Notes under the pieces: generated by a model | Database searches by the model: none | Told to the model about the DNA's origin: nothing | The model's input: the letters and a program-made list of their open reading frames with translations, nothing else | Assembly (NCBI RefSeq): GCF_008123515.1 | Contig: NZ_VSSR01000011.1 | Location: 124,001 to 188,000 of the forward strand | Direction: 5' to 3' | From: Bradyrhizobium cytisi | GTDB lineage: Bacteria > Pseudomonadota > Alphaproteobacteria > Rhizobiales > Xanthobacteraceae | DNA length: 64,000 bases | Program-made: the position numbers and the translations under genes | Shown here: in pieces, positions 51,790 through 61,610 of the stretch | How positions within the stretch are numbered: position 1 is the first letter of the stretch | Layout of the letters: every line of letters begins with the position of its first letter

Positions 51790-52614
51790 ATGCCCATCAT
51801 CACCACCAAAGACGGCGTCGAGATCTTTTACAAGGATTGGGGTTCGGGCCAGCCGATCGTGTTCAGCCATGGCTGGCCGCTGTCGTCCGACGACTGGGAC
51901 GCGCAGATGATGTTCTTCGTCACCCGCGGCTATCGCGTCGTCGCTCATGATCGCCGCGGCCACGGCCGCTCGGCGCAGGTCGCCGACGGTCACGACATGG
52001 ATCACTATGCCGACGACCTCGCGGCGGTGAGCGCGCATCTCGACCTCAAGAACGCCATCCATGTCGGCCATTCCACCGGCGGCGGCGAGGTCGTGCACTA
52101 CATCGCGCGCCATGGTGAGAGCCGGGTGGCGAAGGCCGCAATCCTCTCCGCGGTGCCGCCGCTGATGGTGAAGACCGAGGCCAATCCCGGCGGTCTGCCG
52201 AAGAGCGTGTTCGACGGCTTTCAGACGGCGCTCGCGGCCGGCCGCTCGGCGTTCTACCGCGACGTCGCCGCTGGCCCGTTCTACGGTTACAACCGTCCCG
52301 GCGCAAAACCGTCGGAAGCGGTGATCCAGAACTGGTGGCGCCAGGGCATGATGGGCGGCGCCAAGGCGCATTACGACGGCATCGTCGCGTTCTCGCAAAC
52401 CGACTTCACCGAGGATTTAAAGAAGATCAACGTGCCGGTGCTGGTGATGCACGGCGACGACGACCAGATCGTGCCTTATGCCGATTCCGCGCCGCTGTCC
52501 GCCAAGCTGCTCAAGAACGGCACGCTGAAGACCTACAAGGGCTTTCCGCACGGCATGCCGACCACGCACGCCGAAACCATCAACGCGGATCTGCTGGCGT
52601 TCTTCAAGGGCTGA
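51790..52614 (+). CDS. alpha/beta hydrolase, non-haem chloroperoxidase type
   Basis: A 274-residue esterase/perhydrolase of the cofactor-free haloperoxidase family. [18 protein letters not shown] carries the oxyanion segment, [19 protein letters not shown] the nucleophile Ser, [15 protein letters not shown] the acid, and [13 protein letters not shown] the histidine. Such enzymes make peracids in vitro; the natural substrate is usually unknown. AAGGAG lies upstream of the ATG. Confidence 0.92.
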   Translation: MPIITTKDGVEIFYKDWGSGQPIVFSHGWPLSSDDWDAQMMFFVTRGYRVVAHDRRGHGRSAQVADGHDMDHYADDLAAVSAHLDLKNAIHVGHSTGGGEVVHYIARHGESRVAKAAILSAVPPLMVKTEANPGGLPKSVFDGFQTALAAGRSAFYRDVAAGPFYGYNRPGAKPSEAVIQNWWRQGMMGGAKAHYDGIVAFSQTDFTEDLKKINVPVLVMHGDDDQIVPYADSAPLSAKLLKNGTLKTYKGFPHGMPTTHAETINADLLAFFKG

Positions 52615-52623
52615 GCGGATCGC

Positions 52624-53277
52624 TCACGCCAGGATCGCCCTGATCGCGTCGAAGGTCCGCTTGACGAAGGCCTCCGGCTTGTCGCGCGTGCCTTCGCTGA
52701 GCCAGCTCTCGCCGCCGACGCGCATCGCGCCGGTGGCGATCATGGCGACGAGGCGGGCCTTCAGCCGGTCCGACTTGTGCCCCGAGCGTTGCGCAAGTCC
52801 GTCCGCGAGCGCGCGCTCGAGCTTTTCGTATTTGAGCTGGTCGCGGGCCTGAAGCGCGGGATTGTCGCGCTTGAGCCGCGACATCGCCGCCGCCTCGGTC
52901 GGGTCGATCCGCTTGACCGCGGCTGCGATCGCGTTTTCCGCCGCCGTGAGCATGGACTCATCCGCAGGCCGCGCGAGGATCCCGGCGACCAGCGCGGCGG
53001 CCGCATCCTCCTGCCAGGCGGCGACGACGTCCTCCTTCGACGCGAAATAATGGAAGAAGCTCCGGCGCGAGACGTCGGCAGCGGCAGCGATGTCATCGAT
53101 GGTCGTGGCCTCGAAGCCGCGCTCCAGGAACAAGCCCATCGCCGCGCGCTTCAGCCGCTCGCGGGTTTCCTGCTGCTTGCGCTGGCGCAGGCCGGGGCTG
53201 GCAGCGGATTTTGCTCGTGCCGGCAATGGCTTGGCGGCTTTGCTGGCCGATGTCGCGGCGGGCTTCGAAGCCTTCAA
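52624..53277 (-). CDS. TetR-family transcriptional regulator
   Basis: A 217-residue repressor-type protein. A 25-residue Ala/Lys-rich N-terminal tail precedes the helix-turn-helix FLERGFEATTIDDIAAAADV then SRRSFFHYFASKEDVVAAW. The C-terminal domain resembles the MftR-like group. It is convergent with the hydrolase gene and divergent from an SDR gene; a palindrome in the shared gap suggests it controls the SDR operon and itself. Confidence 0.92.
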   Translation of the reverse strand: MKASKPAATSASKAAKPLPARAKSAASPGLRQRKQQETRERLKRAAMGLFLERGFEATTIDDIAAAADVSRRSFFHYFASKEDVVAAWQEDAAAALVAGILARPADESMLTAAENAIAAAVKRIDPTEAAAMSRLKRDNPALQARDQLKYEKLERALADGLAQRSGHKSDRLKARLVAMIATGAMRVGGESWLSEGTRDKPEAFVKRTFDAIRAILA

Positions 53278-53299
53278 ATCATTTCACCTCTTGCAAACT

Positions 53300-53312
53300 T
53301 GCACTCAGTGCA
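53300..53312. promoter_or_regulatory. TetR operator candidate
   Basis: tgcact-c-agtgca is a perfect 13-bp dyad, 22 bases upstream of the TetR start and 49 upstream of the SDR start. Preceded by ttgcaaact, which extends the half-site pattern. Confidence 0.55.
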
Positions 53313-53361
53313 CATTTAGACCCGTCGCTGGCCTCTTTCCGGCCCTGAACGGAGATATGGC

Positions 53362-54300
53362 ATGACCGACTGGACCACGGCAGACATCCCCTCGCTCAGC
53401 GGCAAGACCGCCGTCGTCACCGGGGCCACCGGCGGCCTTGGCTACGAGACGGCGCTGGCACTGGCGGGCGCCGGAGCCATCGTCATACTCACCGGGCGCA
53501 ACGACGCAAAGGGTCTGCGGGCGATCGAGGGCATTTGCGCCCGGTTTCCCAACGCCCTGATTGCCTATGAACATCTCGACCTCGCAAACCTTGCCTCCGT
53601 GGCCGATTTCACCCGGCGCTTTGCCGCCGGCAACGAGCAGCTCGATCTCCTCGTCAACAATGCCGGCGTGATGGCGCTGCCGAAGCGGCGGCAGACCGAG
53701 GATGGTTTCGAGCTGCAGCTCGGCACCAATTATCTCGGCCACTACGCCCTGACCGGCCGCCTGTTGCCACAGCTTCGCCGTGCGAAAGCTGCGCGCGTTG
53801 TTAATCTCTCCAGCCTCGCGCATCGCTCCGGCGCGATCAATTTCGACGATCTGCAGAGCCAGCGGTCCTATCGTCCCTGGCGTGCGTACTGCCAGTCCAA
53901 GCTCGCGATGCTGATGTTCTCGCTCGAATTGCAACGGCGTAGCGATGCGGCGGGCTGGGGCTTGCGAAGCGTTGCCGCGCATCCCGGCTACGCGCGCACC
54001 GATCTCATTCCGAACGGGCCTGGCACCAACACCCTGCAATGGCGAGTTGGTCGGTTGCTCCAGCCGTTGATCAGCCAGTCCGCTGCAGAAGGCGCACTGC
54101 CCACGCTATTTGCGGCGACGTCGGCGGCCGCTGAGCCCGCTGGCTATTACGGCCCGAACTGGTTCTACGAATTGAAGGGGCCGCCCGTGCCGGCGCGGAT
54201 CATGCCGCAGGCGAACGATTTCGCTTCGGCGGCCATGCTGTGGGATGTCTCGGCGACGCTGACCGGTGTATCCTTCGACGAGATCGCGGCCGCCGCATGA
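53362..54300 (+). CDS. short-chain dehydrogenase/reductase
   Basis: A 312-residue SDR resembling the retinol-dehydrogenase/WW-domain oxidoreductase group. Cofactor motif TGATGGLGYETALALAGAG (about residues 21-39), NNAGVMALPKRRQTEDGFEL, GTNYLGHYALTGRLL, catalytic VNLSSLAH and the YCQSKLAMLMF tyrosine-lysine motif. The ATG follows CGGAGAT. Its stop codon lies at the start of a second NAD-binding protein gene, forming an operon probably controlled by the divergent TetR protein. Confidence 0.9.
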   Translation: MTDWTTADIPSLSGKTAVVTGATGGLGYETALALAGAGAIVILTGRNDAKGLRAIEGICARFPNALIAYEHLDLANLASVADFTRRFAAGNEQLDLLVNNAGVMALPKRRQTEDGFELQLGTNYLGHYALTGRLLPQLRRAKAARVVNLSSLAHRSGAINFDDLQSQRSYRPWRAYCQSKLAMLMFSLELQRRSDAAGWGLRSVAAHPGYARTDLIPNGPGTNTLQWRVGRLLQPLISQSAAEGALPTLFAATSAAAEPAGYYGPNWFYELKGPPVPARIMPQANDFASAAMLWDVSATLTGVSFDEIAAAA

Positions 54301-54326
54301 GCCGTGACTTCGGTGGGGACGTCCCG

Positions 54327-54986
54327 ATGCATGTCATCATTTTCGGCGCGACCGGCATGGTCGGGCAGGGTGCGTTGCGCGAGTGCCTGGTCGATGCCGG
54401 CGTCGAGCGCGTGCTGGTGGTCGGGCGCAGCCCGACCGGCGTGCGCAACGGCAAGCTGACCGAGATCATCCACGACGATTTCACCGATTATTCGGCGATC
54501 GAGGCGCAGCTCTCAGGCTATGACGCCTGCTTCTTCTGTCTCGGCGTCTCCTCGATCGGCATGAGTGAAGAGCGCTACCGCCATCTCACCTACGACATCA
54601 CGCTCGCCGCGGCGACGACGCTGGCGCGGCTCAATCCGCAGATGACCTTCACCTATGTCACCGGCGCCGGCACAGATTCCACCGAGCAGGGCTCGCGGAT
54701 GTGGGCGCGCGTCAAGGGCAAGACCGAGAACGATCTGCTCAAGCTGCCGTTCAAGGCCGCCTATATGTTCCGGCCCGGCGCGATCCAGCCTCTGCACGGG
54801 ATCCGCTCGAAGACGCCCTGGGTGCAAGCGGTCTATGATGTGACCTGGCCGCTGTGGTCGGTGCTGCGCCGGATCTCGCCTGGGCTCGTCACCTCGACCG
54901 AGCAGATGGGCCGCGCCATGATCCATGTCGCCCGGGTCGGCTATCCCAAGAAGCTGCTGGAGATGAAGGATATCAATAGCCTCTAG
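54327..54986 (+). CDS. NAD(P)H-binding atypical SDR/epimerase-like protein
   Basis: About 219 residues, beginning MHVIIFGATGMVGQGALREC, an NAD(P)-binding Rossmann motif of the atypical SDR group (GATGMVGQG). The CFFCLGVSSIGMSEERYRHL segment and FTYVTGAGTDSTEQGSRMWA are conserved in proteins of the HTATIP2/YwnB-like class. The ATG at 54327 follows GGTGGGGA; an upstream ATG at 54297 that overlaps the SDR stop codon is an alternative start. Substrate unknown. Confidence 0.82.
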   Translation: MHVIIFGATGMVGQGALRECLVDAGVERVLVVGRSPTGVRNGKLTEIIHDDFTDYSAIEAQLSGYDACFFCLGVSSIGMSEERYRHLTYDITLAAATTLARLNPQMTFTYVTGAGTDSTEQGSRMWARVKGKTENDLLKLPFKAAYMFRPGAIQPLHGIRSKTPWVQAVYDVTWPLWSVLRRISPGLVTSTEQMGRAMIHVARVGYPKKLLEMKDINSL

Positions 54987-55068
54987 TCCGCGTGATCGCT
55001 AGCTTGCGCGGAAATTTCGGCAGCCCGGCGCGTTGAGCCGTATCAGCCCTCGAGGAGAAGTGTCGGTG

Positions 55069-55518
55069 ATGTCTCCCCAGCTCAAACTGATCGCGCTCGA
55101 TGCCGACGATCTCGCGGTGATCTCGACCCATGTGCAGGACGCCCGCGTGCAGCCTTCCGACATCATCTGGCGGCAGGGCGAGAAGCGCCTCGTGGTCGGC
55201 ATGAGCCGGCTAGACTGGGAGCAGACGCTGGCGGGCGAGACCGGGCCGCGCCGGCTGGTCTCAGCGCTCCGCTTCGACCGCGTGCTCGCCTGCAAGTCGC
55301 GCAACATCGATCTCGCGACACCCGAGGCGGTCCTGGACCTCGTCGGCATCGAGTTTCATCCCCGGGACGGCCGCGATGAGGAGCCCAGCGGCAGCGCGCT
55401 CTTGCTGTTCGCCCAGGGCGGCGCCATCCGGCTCGACGTCGAATGCCTGGAATGCGAGCTGACTGATCTGGGCGCGGACGAATTGGGAACGGGGCTGGGG
55501 ATCGAGGGGGAGGGGTGA
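55069..55518 (+). CDS. DUF2948 family protein
   Basis: A 149-residue protein of the alphaproteobacterial DUF2948 family, recognised by LKLIALDADDLAVISTHVQD, the RVQPSDIIW stretch and the C-terminal QGGAIRLDVECLECEL. In many alphaproteobacteria it sits just before hisD, as here (158-base gap). Function unknown. GAGGAGAAG precedes the chosen ATG. Confidence 0.87.
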   Translation: MSPQLKLIALDADDLAVISTHVQDARVQPSDIIWRQGEKRLVVGMSRLDWEQTLAGETGPRRLVSALRFDRVLACKSRNIDLATPEAVLDLVGIEFHPRDGRDEEPSGSALLLFAQGGAIRLDVECLECELTDLGADELGTGLGIEGEG

Positions 55519-55676
55519 GGTTGCCTGTATACCTGCCGAACCGGCTCAGGCCCTCGCCGGAACGGTAGCTTCCAAAGGGGGCTGCCAAGGGTTGACGCAG
55601 CTTCCCCGCCGCGCCATTGAGCAGGGGGCCGGTGAGCCAGACGGCGCCCCATTGACCAGCAGAAGCCAAGCCCAAA

Positions 55677-56972
55677 ATGCCCGTTCGTCTCGACCGCAGC
55701 AGCGCCGATTTTGACCAGCGATTCGCGGCCTTCCTCGCCGCCAAGCGCGAGATCTCGGCCGATGTCGAGGCCGCCGCGCGCACCATCGTCGATGACGTGG
55801 CCAGGCGCGGCGATGCTGCCCTGCTCGAGGCCACGGCAAAGTTCGACCGGCTGACGCTGGATGCTTCCGGCCTTCGCGTCTCGACCGCCGAGATCGAAGC
55901 CGCGAAAAAGGCCTGCGATGCCGCAACGCTGGATGCGCTCAAGCTCGCGCGGGACCGCATCGAGACCTACCATCGCCGTCAGCTGCCGAAGGACGAACGC
56001 TTCACCGACCCGCTCGGTGTCGAGCTCGGCTGGCGTTACACCGCAATCGAATCCGCCGGCCTCTACGTGCCCGGCGGCACTGCGGCCTATCCGTCGTCGG
56101 TGCTGATGAACGCGGTGCCGGCGAAAGTCGCCGGTGTCTCGCGCCTGGTGATGGTGGTGCCTTCGCCCGACGGCAAGCTCAATCCGCTGGTGTTGGCGGC
56201 AGCGCATCTCGGCGGCGTCACCGAGATCTACCGCGTCGGCGGCGCGCAAGCTGTGGCCGCGCTCGCTCATGGTACCGCGACGATTGCGCCGGTCGCAAAG
56301 ATCGTCGGTCCCGGCAATGCCTATGTCGCCGCCGCAAAACGGCTGGTGTTCGGTAAGGTCGGCATCGACATGATCGCGGGCCCCTCCGAGGTGCTGGTGA
56401 TCGCCGACGACACCGGCAACGCCGACTGGATCGCCGCTGATCTCTTGGCGCAGGCCGAGCACGATGTCAGCGCGCAATCGATTCTGATCACTGACTCGGC
56501 GCGCCTCGCCGCCGATGTCGAGAAGGCTGTCGAGGCGCAGTTGAAGACGCTGCCGCGCGCCGCAATTGCTGGCAAGTCCTGGGCCGATTTCGGCGCCATC
56601 ATCATGGTGAGCTCTCTCGCCGACGCAATTCCGCTCGCGGACGCGATCGCTGCCGAGCATCTCGAGATCATGACTGGTGATCCCGACGCGCTCGCCGCTA
56701 AGATTCGCAACGCCGGCGCCATCTTCCTCGGGGCGCATACGCCGGAGGCGATCGGCGATTATGTCGGCGGCTCCAACCACGTGCTGCCAACGGCGCGCTC
56801 GGCGCGATTCTCCTCAGGCCTCGGGGTCGCCGATTTCATGAAGCGGACCTCGATCCTGAAATGCGGCCCGGACCAGCTGCGTGCGCTGGGGCCGGCTGCG
56901 ATGACGCTCGGACAAGCGGAGGGGCTGGATGCCCATTCGCGCTCGATTGGATTGCGCCTCAATCTGTCATGA
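55677..56972 (+). CDS. hisD: histidinol dehydrogenase
   Basis: A 431-residue zinc enzyme for the last two steps of histidine synthesis (histidinol to histidine, two NAD). Signature [59 protein letters not shown] and [20 protein letters not shown] cover the active site; the Gln and His zinc ligands are in QAEHD, and the Glu-His pair in AAEHLEIM. The stop overlaps the next gene by 4 bases, so translation is coupled. Confidence 0.97.
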   Translation: MPVRLDRSSADFDQRFAAFLAAKREISADVEAAARTIVDDVARRGDAALLEATAKFDRLTLDASGLRVSTAEIEAAKKACDAATLDALKLARDRIETYHRRQLPKDERFTDPLGVELGWRYTAIESAGLYVPGGTAAYPSSVLMNAVPAKVAGVSRLVMVVPSPDGKLNPLVLAAAHLGGVTEIYRVGGAQAVAALAHGTATIAPVAKIVGPGNAYVAAAKRLVFGKVGIDMIAGPSEVLVIADDTGNADWIAADLLAQAEHDVSAQSILITDSARLAADVEKAVEAQLKTLPRAAIAGKSWADFGAIIMVSSLADAIPLADAIAAEHLEIMTGDPDALAAKIRNAGAIFLGAHTPEAIGDYVGGSNHVLPTARSARFSSGLGVADFMKRTSILKCGPDQLRALGPAAMTLGQAEGLDAHSRSIGLRLNLS

Positions 56973-57466
56973 CCCAGCCCCTCGAACAGGACGCCTCGAC
57001 CAATCGCATCGTCGCGGTCACGCTCGACGAGGACTCGATCGGCCGTTCCGGGCCCGACATCGAGCATGAGCGCGCGATCGCGATCTACGATCTGATCGAG
57101 CAGAATTTGTTCGCTCCCGAGGGCGCCGACGGCAAGGGCCCATTCACGCTGCATATCGGCATCACCGGCAGCAGGCTGATGTTCGACATCCGCCGCGAGG
57201 ACGGCACGCCCGTGGTCGCGCATCTGTTGTCGCTCGGACCGTTCCGGCGGATCGTGAAGGACTATTTCATGATCTGCGACAGCTATTACCAGGCGATCCG
57301 CACCGCGACCCCGGACAAGATCGAGGCGATCGACATGGGGCGCCGCGGCATCCATGACGAGGGATCGCGCACGCTGCAGGAGCGGCTGAAGGGCAAGGTG
57401 CGGGTCGATTTCGAGACCTCGCGCCGGCTGTTCACGCTCATTACTGTCCTTCATTGGAAGGGTTAA
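56969..57466 (+). CDS. UPF0262 family protein
   Basis: A 165-residue protein of UPF0262, an alphaproteobacterial family found next to hisD. Typical segments are [52 protein letters not shown] and [13 protein letters not shown]. Function unknown. It begins within the hisD stop and is followed 6 bases later by a phosphatase gene. Confidence 0.93.
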   Translation: MTQPLEQDASTNRIVAVTLDEDSIGRSGPDIEHERAIAIYDLIEQNLFAPEGADGKGPFTLHIGITGSRLMFDIRREDGTPVVAHLLSLGPFRRIVKDYFMICDSYYQAIRTATPDKIEAIDMGRRGIHDEGSRTLQERLKGKVRVDFETSRRLFTLITVLHWKG

Positions 57467-57472
57467 AAGGGG

Positions 57473-57940
57473 ATGGCTGCGCCCCCACGCGCACGCGATC
57501 CGCAATCGGTGCTGTTCGCTTGCGCGATGAACAGCGTGCGCTCGCCGATGGCCGAGAGCCTGCTGCGGCACATGTTCGCGCAGGGTCTCTACGTGAAATC
57601 GGCCGGTGCGAGGAAGGGCGAGCTCGATCCGTTCGCGATCGCCGTGATGGCCGAGCTCGGCCAGGACATCTCCACCCACAGGCCGCAGACGTTTGAGGAA
57701 CTGGAGGACTGGGAGGGCCTGAATTTCGACCTCATCATCACGCTCTCGCCCGAGGCGCACCACAAGGCGCTGGAGCTGACCCGCACGCTTGCCGCCGACG
57801 TCGAATACTGGCCGACGCAGGATCCCACCACCATCGAGGGCAGCCGCGACCAGAAGCTCGCCGCCTATCGCGAGGTCTGCGACCAGCTCCTGATGCGGAT
57901 TCGCCGGCGTTTCGCCAAGGTCGGCGCGGCGAGCGGGTAG
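57473..57940 (+). CDS. low-molecular-weight protein tyrosine phosphatase-like protein
   Basis: A 155-residue protein of the LMW-PTP/ArsC fold. The P-loop is CAMNSVRSPMAES (C-x5-R-S), and the general acid aspartate is in WPTQDPTT. It follows the UPF0262 gene by 6 bases. In this genomic context it is usually annotated as a phosphatase or arsenate reductase; absence of the extra ArsC cysteines favours a phosphatase. Confidence 0.87.
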   Translation: MAAPPRARDPQSVLFACAMNSVRSPMAESLLRHMFAQGLYVKSAGARKGELDPFAIAVMAELGQDISTHRPQTFEELEDWEGLNFDLIITLSPEAHHKALELTRTLAADVEYWPTQDPTTIEGSRDQKLAAYREVCDQLLMRIRRRFAKVGAASG

Positions 57941-58098
57941 CATTGGGCAGGCGTAACACCCGCGTCACAGACTAAGGGCACACGCATGTCGGACACCTCG
58001 AATCGCCAAAGTCCGGGTTCCCGGGTTGTGAAATCAGCCCCCTTCCGATAGGTTCCGCGCGCAATTCACCCCCTGCCTCGTCTCCCAAAAATCACCTG

Positions 58099-58728
58099 AT
58101 GCTCGGCCGCCCCAAATTCGTTCTTGCCTCCGGTTCGCCGCGGCGCCTGTCGCTGCTCAACCAGGCCGGCATCGAGCCGGACGCGCTCCGGCCGGCCGAT
58201 GTCGACGAGACGCCGAAGCGGGGCGAGCTGCCGCGCGCCTGCGCCAATCGCCTTGCGAGGGCCAAGGCCGATGCGGCGCTGAAATCGGTGCAGCTCGATG
58301 ACGAGCTGCGCGGCGCCTTCATCCTGTCCGCCGACACGGTGGTGGCGGTTGGCCGCCGCATCCTGCCCAAGGCCAATCTCGTCGACGAGGCCGCGCAGTG
58401 CCTGCGGCTGCTGTCCGGCCGCAACCACCGCGTCTACACTGCGATTACGCTCGTGACACCGCGCGAGGCCTTCCGCCAGCGTCTGGTCGAGACCCGGGTC
58501 CGCTTCAAGCGGCTGTCGGAAGACGACATCCAGGCCTATATCGGCTCCGGCGAATGGCGCGGCAAAGCCGGCGGCTATGCCGTGCAGGGCATCGCCGGCT
58601 CCTTCGTGGTGAAGATGGTGGGCTCCTACAGCAACGTGGTCGGCCTGCCGCTCTACGAGACCACGACGCTGCTCGGCGGTGAGGGCTTCCCGATCCGCTT
58701 CGGCTGGCTCAACGCCACGGCCATTTGA
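58099..58728 (+). CDS. maf: Maf nucleoside triphosphate pyrophosphatase
   Basis: A 209-residue Maf/HAM1-fold enzyme that hydrolyses non-canonical or surplus nucleotides. [20 protein letters not shown] and [17 protein letters not shown], then [14 protein letters not shown] and [15 protein letters not shown] are the family motifs, with the catalytic Asp in SADTVV. In other bacteria Maf overproduction delays septation. infA, often found just upstream in alphaproteobacteria, is not seen in the 158-base gap. Confidence 0.95.
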   Translation: MLGRPKFVLASGSPRRLSLLNQAGIEPDALRPADVDETPKRGELPRACANRLARAKADAALKSVQLDDELRGAFILSADTVVAVGRRILPKANLVDEAAQCLRLLSGRNHRVYTAITLVTPREAFRQRLVETRVRFKRLSEDDIQAYIGSGEWRGKAGGYAVQGIAGSFVVKMVGSYSNVVGLPLYETTTLLGGEGFPIRFGWLNATAI

Positions 58729-58864
58729 CCGCGGCCCGACAAAAATCTCGAAAACAATCCCATGCACAGTAGAATCGGCAGGCGGCGCGCCTGCGCCTTC
58801 GCCGCAGGAACCCGTTTGCCGAGAGGCTCTTGAACCCTTTAACCTCGTGTAAGTTGCCGCCATC

Positions 58865-59047
58865 ATGGACGACCACATCAAAAAGCCCGCTGCGCCCCTC
58901 AAAACCTGCCCGATCTGCGGCAAGCCGCAGGCGGAGGCCACCCGTCCGTTCTGCTCCTCGCGCTGCCGCGACGTCGACCTGAACCGATGGCTGAAAGGGT
59001 CCTATGTCATCCCCGGCCGCGACGACGAAGCCGACGGCGAAGAATAA
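58865..59047 (+). CDS. yacG: DNA gyrase inhibitor YacG
   Basis: A 60-residue zinc-finger protein. Four cysteines in CPIC and CSSRC (C-x2-C ... C-x3-C) bind zinc, followed by [17 protein letters not shown], the family signature. YacG binds GyrB and inhibits its DNA binding. It follows maf, as is usual in alphaproteobacteria. Confidence 0.95.
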   Translation: MDDHIKKPAAPLKTCPICGKPQAEATRPFCSSRCRDVDLNRWLKGSYVIPGRDDEADGEE

Positions 59048-59134
59048 TTAGTTATATCAACAGCTTGCATGGAAGTTCGATGCATCGCGCGCCAGCCGCG
59101 GCAATGGCGCCCGACCTTGTGCACAGCCGGCCCG

Positions 59135-59166
59135 CACCCGGCGAAGCCTCTTGGCGAAGCCGGGTG
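59135..59166. repeat. gaaGCC-type hairpin repeat
   Basis: cacccggc-gaa-gcc-tctt-ggc-gaa-gccgggtg: 8-bp outer arms, gaa/gaa internal loop and inner gcc/ggc pair. It lies between yacG and tRNA-Phe and matches the hairpin at 47820-47849 in architecture and partly in sequence. Confidence 0.7.
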
Positions 59167-59231
59167 GACAGGCCGCTTCCAGCCCACTATAAACCGCCCG
59201 CTCGATGGGCTTTGGCCCCTCTTTGGAGCAC

Positions 59232-59307
59232 GCCCAGGTAGCTCAGTTGGTAGAGCATGCGACTGAAAATCGCAGTGTCGGTGGTTCGATTCCGCCCCTG
59301 GGCACCA
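59232..59307 (+). tRNA. tRNA-Phe (anticodon GAA)
   Basis: A 76-base cloverleaf with encoded CCA. Acceptor stem GCCCAGG/CCTGGGC, D-arm TAGCTCAGTTGGTAGAGCA, anticodon stem-loop GCGACTGAAAATCGC with anticodon GAA, T-arm GTTCGATTC. It reads TTC and TTT. Confidence 0.97.
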
Positions 59308-59404
59308 TTCCTGAACAGATTTACGAAACCTCGCAATGGCTGGAGTGCCGGTCTCGGTTGCTCGGTCATTTGCCAATGACTAGATAGGACATCGTCGTTC
59401 GCGC

Positions 59405-60202
59405 CTATTCTCGCGGCCCGACCGCGCTGATTGCTTCTGTTCCCCGCAAATCGTTGAGTCGGACGCCCGTCGTGGCATGCTTGAACGCCAGCTCCACCAC
59501 ACCGACGATCTGCGCAGCCGCGTCTTCCGGCGACAGTCCAGCGGGACGGATATTGGATATACAGTTCCGGCTCGAATCCATCATGCCGACCCGCGGCCGC
59601 CACGTGATATAGGCGCCGAGCGAGTCGGCTGCCGACAGACCCGGACGTTCGCCAATCAGGACGACGGCTAGCTTTGCGCCTAGCAATTCACCGATCTCGT
59701 CACCGACCGCGACGCGTCCCTGCCCGACAAGGACAAGTGGTCCCATCGTGAGGCCTTGAGCCAACAAGAGCCGGCGCAGCTGATCGACCAACGGCAGAAG
59801 GTTGATCTCGATAGCCGATGCGGAGAGGCCGTCGGCGGCGACGATCGCGACATCGCTGCCGCGTTGCTGGCCGTCGATGGCCAGACGCCCTGCGGGCGAT
59901 AGGCGGCGTCCCAGATCCGGGCGGCGCAGATATTCGGCGCGATCGGCCGCGGTGCTCTGGACATGGACGACGCTCCAGTCTCGCTCGCGAAGCGATTGCC
60001 CGATGGTGTCGAAATCAAGCGCGGCGTGAACGGCGTCACGCGCGCGCGCATGATCGAGCATGAACCGAAGGCCCGTGGCCGTCAGTTGCCCGGATCCAGC
60101 GCGCCCGAGCGCGATGCGCGCCGGCGTGAAGCGTCGCAGGCGCGCGAGTTTGTCGGTCACTGCGAGCTGGTTGTTCCGATCTGGCGGCTCGTCCGGCATC
60201 AT
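59405..60202 (-). CDS. eutC: ethanolamine ammonia-lyase small subunit
   Basis: A 265-residue subunit of the B12-dependent ethanolamine ammonia-lyase, which splits ethanolamine to acetaldehyde and ammonia. RIALGRAGSGQLTATGLRFM, AHARDAVHA-type LDHARARDAVHAALD, VQSTAADRAEYLRRPDLGRR and LIGERPGLSAADSLGAYIT are EutC hallmarks. The start touches the eutB stop by 1 base. No eut microcompartment shell genes are present. Confidence 0.95.
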   Translation of the reverse strand: MMPDEPPDRNNQLAVTDKLARLRRFTPARIALGRAGSGQLTATGLRFMLDHARARDAVHAALDFDTIGQSLRERDWSVVHVQSTAADRAEYLRRPDLGRRLSPAGRLAIDGQQRGSDVAIVAADGLSASAIEINLLPLVDQLRRLLLAQGLTMGPLVLVGQGRVAVGDEIGELLGAKLAVVLIGERPGLSAADSLGAYITWRPRVGMMDSSRNCISNIRPAGLSPEDAAAQIVGVVELAFKHATTGVRLNDLRGTEAISAVGPRE

Positions 60203-61599
60203 CAGGCTTCCATCGTCTCGATCAGCGCAATGGCCGGACCGATCGCTCCAGACGCGGCTTTCTCAAGCAAACGGCCGTCCACGTCGGCGAGGCCCGTCCG
60301 CTGCAGCCAATCCTCGAACTCCGGAGCGCATCGCCGACCGAGAGTCTGACGGACGTAGAGGATGTCGTGAAACGCCAGACTCTGATAGTTCAGCATGACG
60401 TCATCGGCGCCGGGAACCGCAATGACGAAGGTGACGCCTGCGGCGGTCAGCAGCGTCAGCAGCGCATCCATGTCGTCCTGATCGGCTTCGGCATGATTGG
60501 TGTAGCAGACATCGCATCCCATCGGCACGCCGAGCAGCTTGCCGCAGAAATGGTCCTCGAGTCCGGCCCGCGTGATTTCCTTGCCGTTATAGAGATATTC
60601 GGGACCGATGAAGCCGACGACCGTGTTGACGAGCAGCGGCTTGAAACGCCGCGCGATGGCGTAGGCGCGCGCTTCCATCGTCTGCTGATCGATTCCAAAA
60701 TGCGCGTCGGCGGATAGTGCGCTGCCTTGCCCGGTTTCAAAATACATGACATTCCTGCCGACGGTGCCGCGAGCCAGGGAAAGCGCCGCATCATTGGCCT
60801 CCGCCAGGAGGGACAAGCTGATCCCGAACCCTCGATTGGCTTTTTCAGAGCCAGCTATGGATTGGAAGACGAGATCGACCGGGGCGCCGAGATTGATGGC
60901 CTGGATCGCGGTCGTGACATGTCCCAGACAGCAGGTCTGCGTCGGAACTTCGAGGCGCTCCCGGACATTGTCGAGCAGGCTGACGATGCGCACATAGTCT
61001 TGCAAACTATCGGTCGCAGGATTGACGCCGATCACCGCGTCGCCGACGCCGAACAAGAGTCCGTCAAGCAGACTGGCCGCAATTCCTCGGGAATCGTCGG
61101 TCGGATGGTTCGGTTGCAGCCGCGTGGAGAGCCGGCCGGCAAGCCCGATCGTGTTGCGGAAAGCGGTAATGACGCTGCATTTGGCCGCCACGACGATGAG
61201 GTCTTGCGCGCGCATGATCTTCGACACGGCGGCGGCCATTTCGGGGGTCAGGCCGGGGGCCAGCGCAGCCAGATGGCTGGTCGTTGTCCGCGTGTCGAGC
61301 AGCCATTCGCGAAATCCGCCGACGGTCAGATGGGACACCGGTTCGAATGCCGTCAGATCATGGCTATCATGGATCAGACGAGAAACCTCGTCCTCCTCAT
61401 ACGGCACGAGATCGATATTCAGGAAGGTCTTGAGAGGAAGATCGGCCAGCGCCATCTGGGCAGCAACACGCTCGATGGCGCTCTGCGCCGCGACGCCGGC
61501 TAAAACATCACCCGAGCGGGCTGGCGATGCTTTGGCAAGCAGCGTCTTGAGATCGTGAAAGGTCCAGCGTGTACCGTTGATTGTCGTGTGATAGCACAT
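60202..61599 (-). CDS. eutB: ethanolamine ammonia-lyase large subunit
   Basis: A 465-residue TIM-barrel catalytic subunit. The blocks LFGVGDAVIGVNPATDSLQD, PTQTCCLGHVTTAIQAINLG and FQSIAGSEKANRGFGISLSL and NTVVGFIGPEYLYNGKEITR are characteristic; the cobalamin-facing C-terminal region is complete. It is downstream of two ABC permease genes on the same strand (gap 11 bases) and just upstream of eutC, so uptake and cleavage are probably one operon. The start ATG is that of MCYHTTINGTRW. Confidence 0.95.
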   Translation of the reverse strand: MCYHTTINGTRWTFHDLKTLLAKASPARSGDVLAGVAAQSAIERVAAQMALADLPLKTFLNIDLVPYEEDEVSRLIHDSHDLTAFEPVSHLTVGGFREWLLDTRTTTSHLAALAPGLTPEMAAAVSKIMRAQDLIVVAAKCSVITAFRNTIGLAGRLSTRLQPNHPTDDSRGIAASLLDGLLFGVGDAVIGVNPATDSLQDYVRIVSLLDNVRERLEVPTQTCCLGHVTTAIQAINLGAPVDLVFQSIAGSEKANRGFGISLSLLAEANDAALSLARGTVGRNVMYFETGQGSALSADAHFGIDQQTMEARAYAIARRFKPLLVNTVVGFIGPEYLYNGKEITRAGLEDHFCGKLLGVPMGCDVCYTNHAEADQDDMDALLTLLTAAGVTFVIAVPGADDVMLNYQSLAFHDILYVRQTLGRRCAPEFEDWLQRTGLADVDGRLLEKAASGAIGPAIALIETMEA

Positions 61600-61610
61600 G
61601 CAACAATGCC

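Noticed and set aside
57941..58098. infA gene expected upstream of maf
   Set aside because: No frame in the gap encodes an IF-1-like protein; the gap is too short and has no S1-domain motifs.
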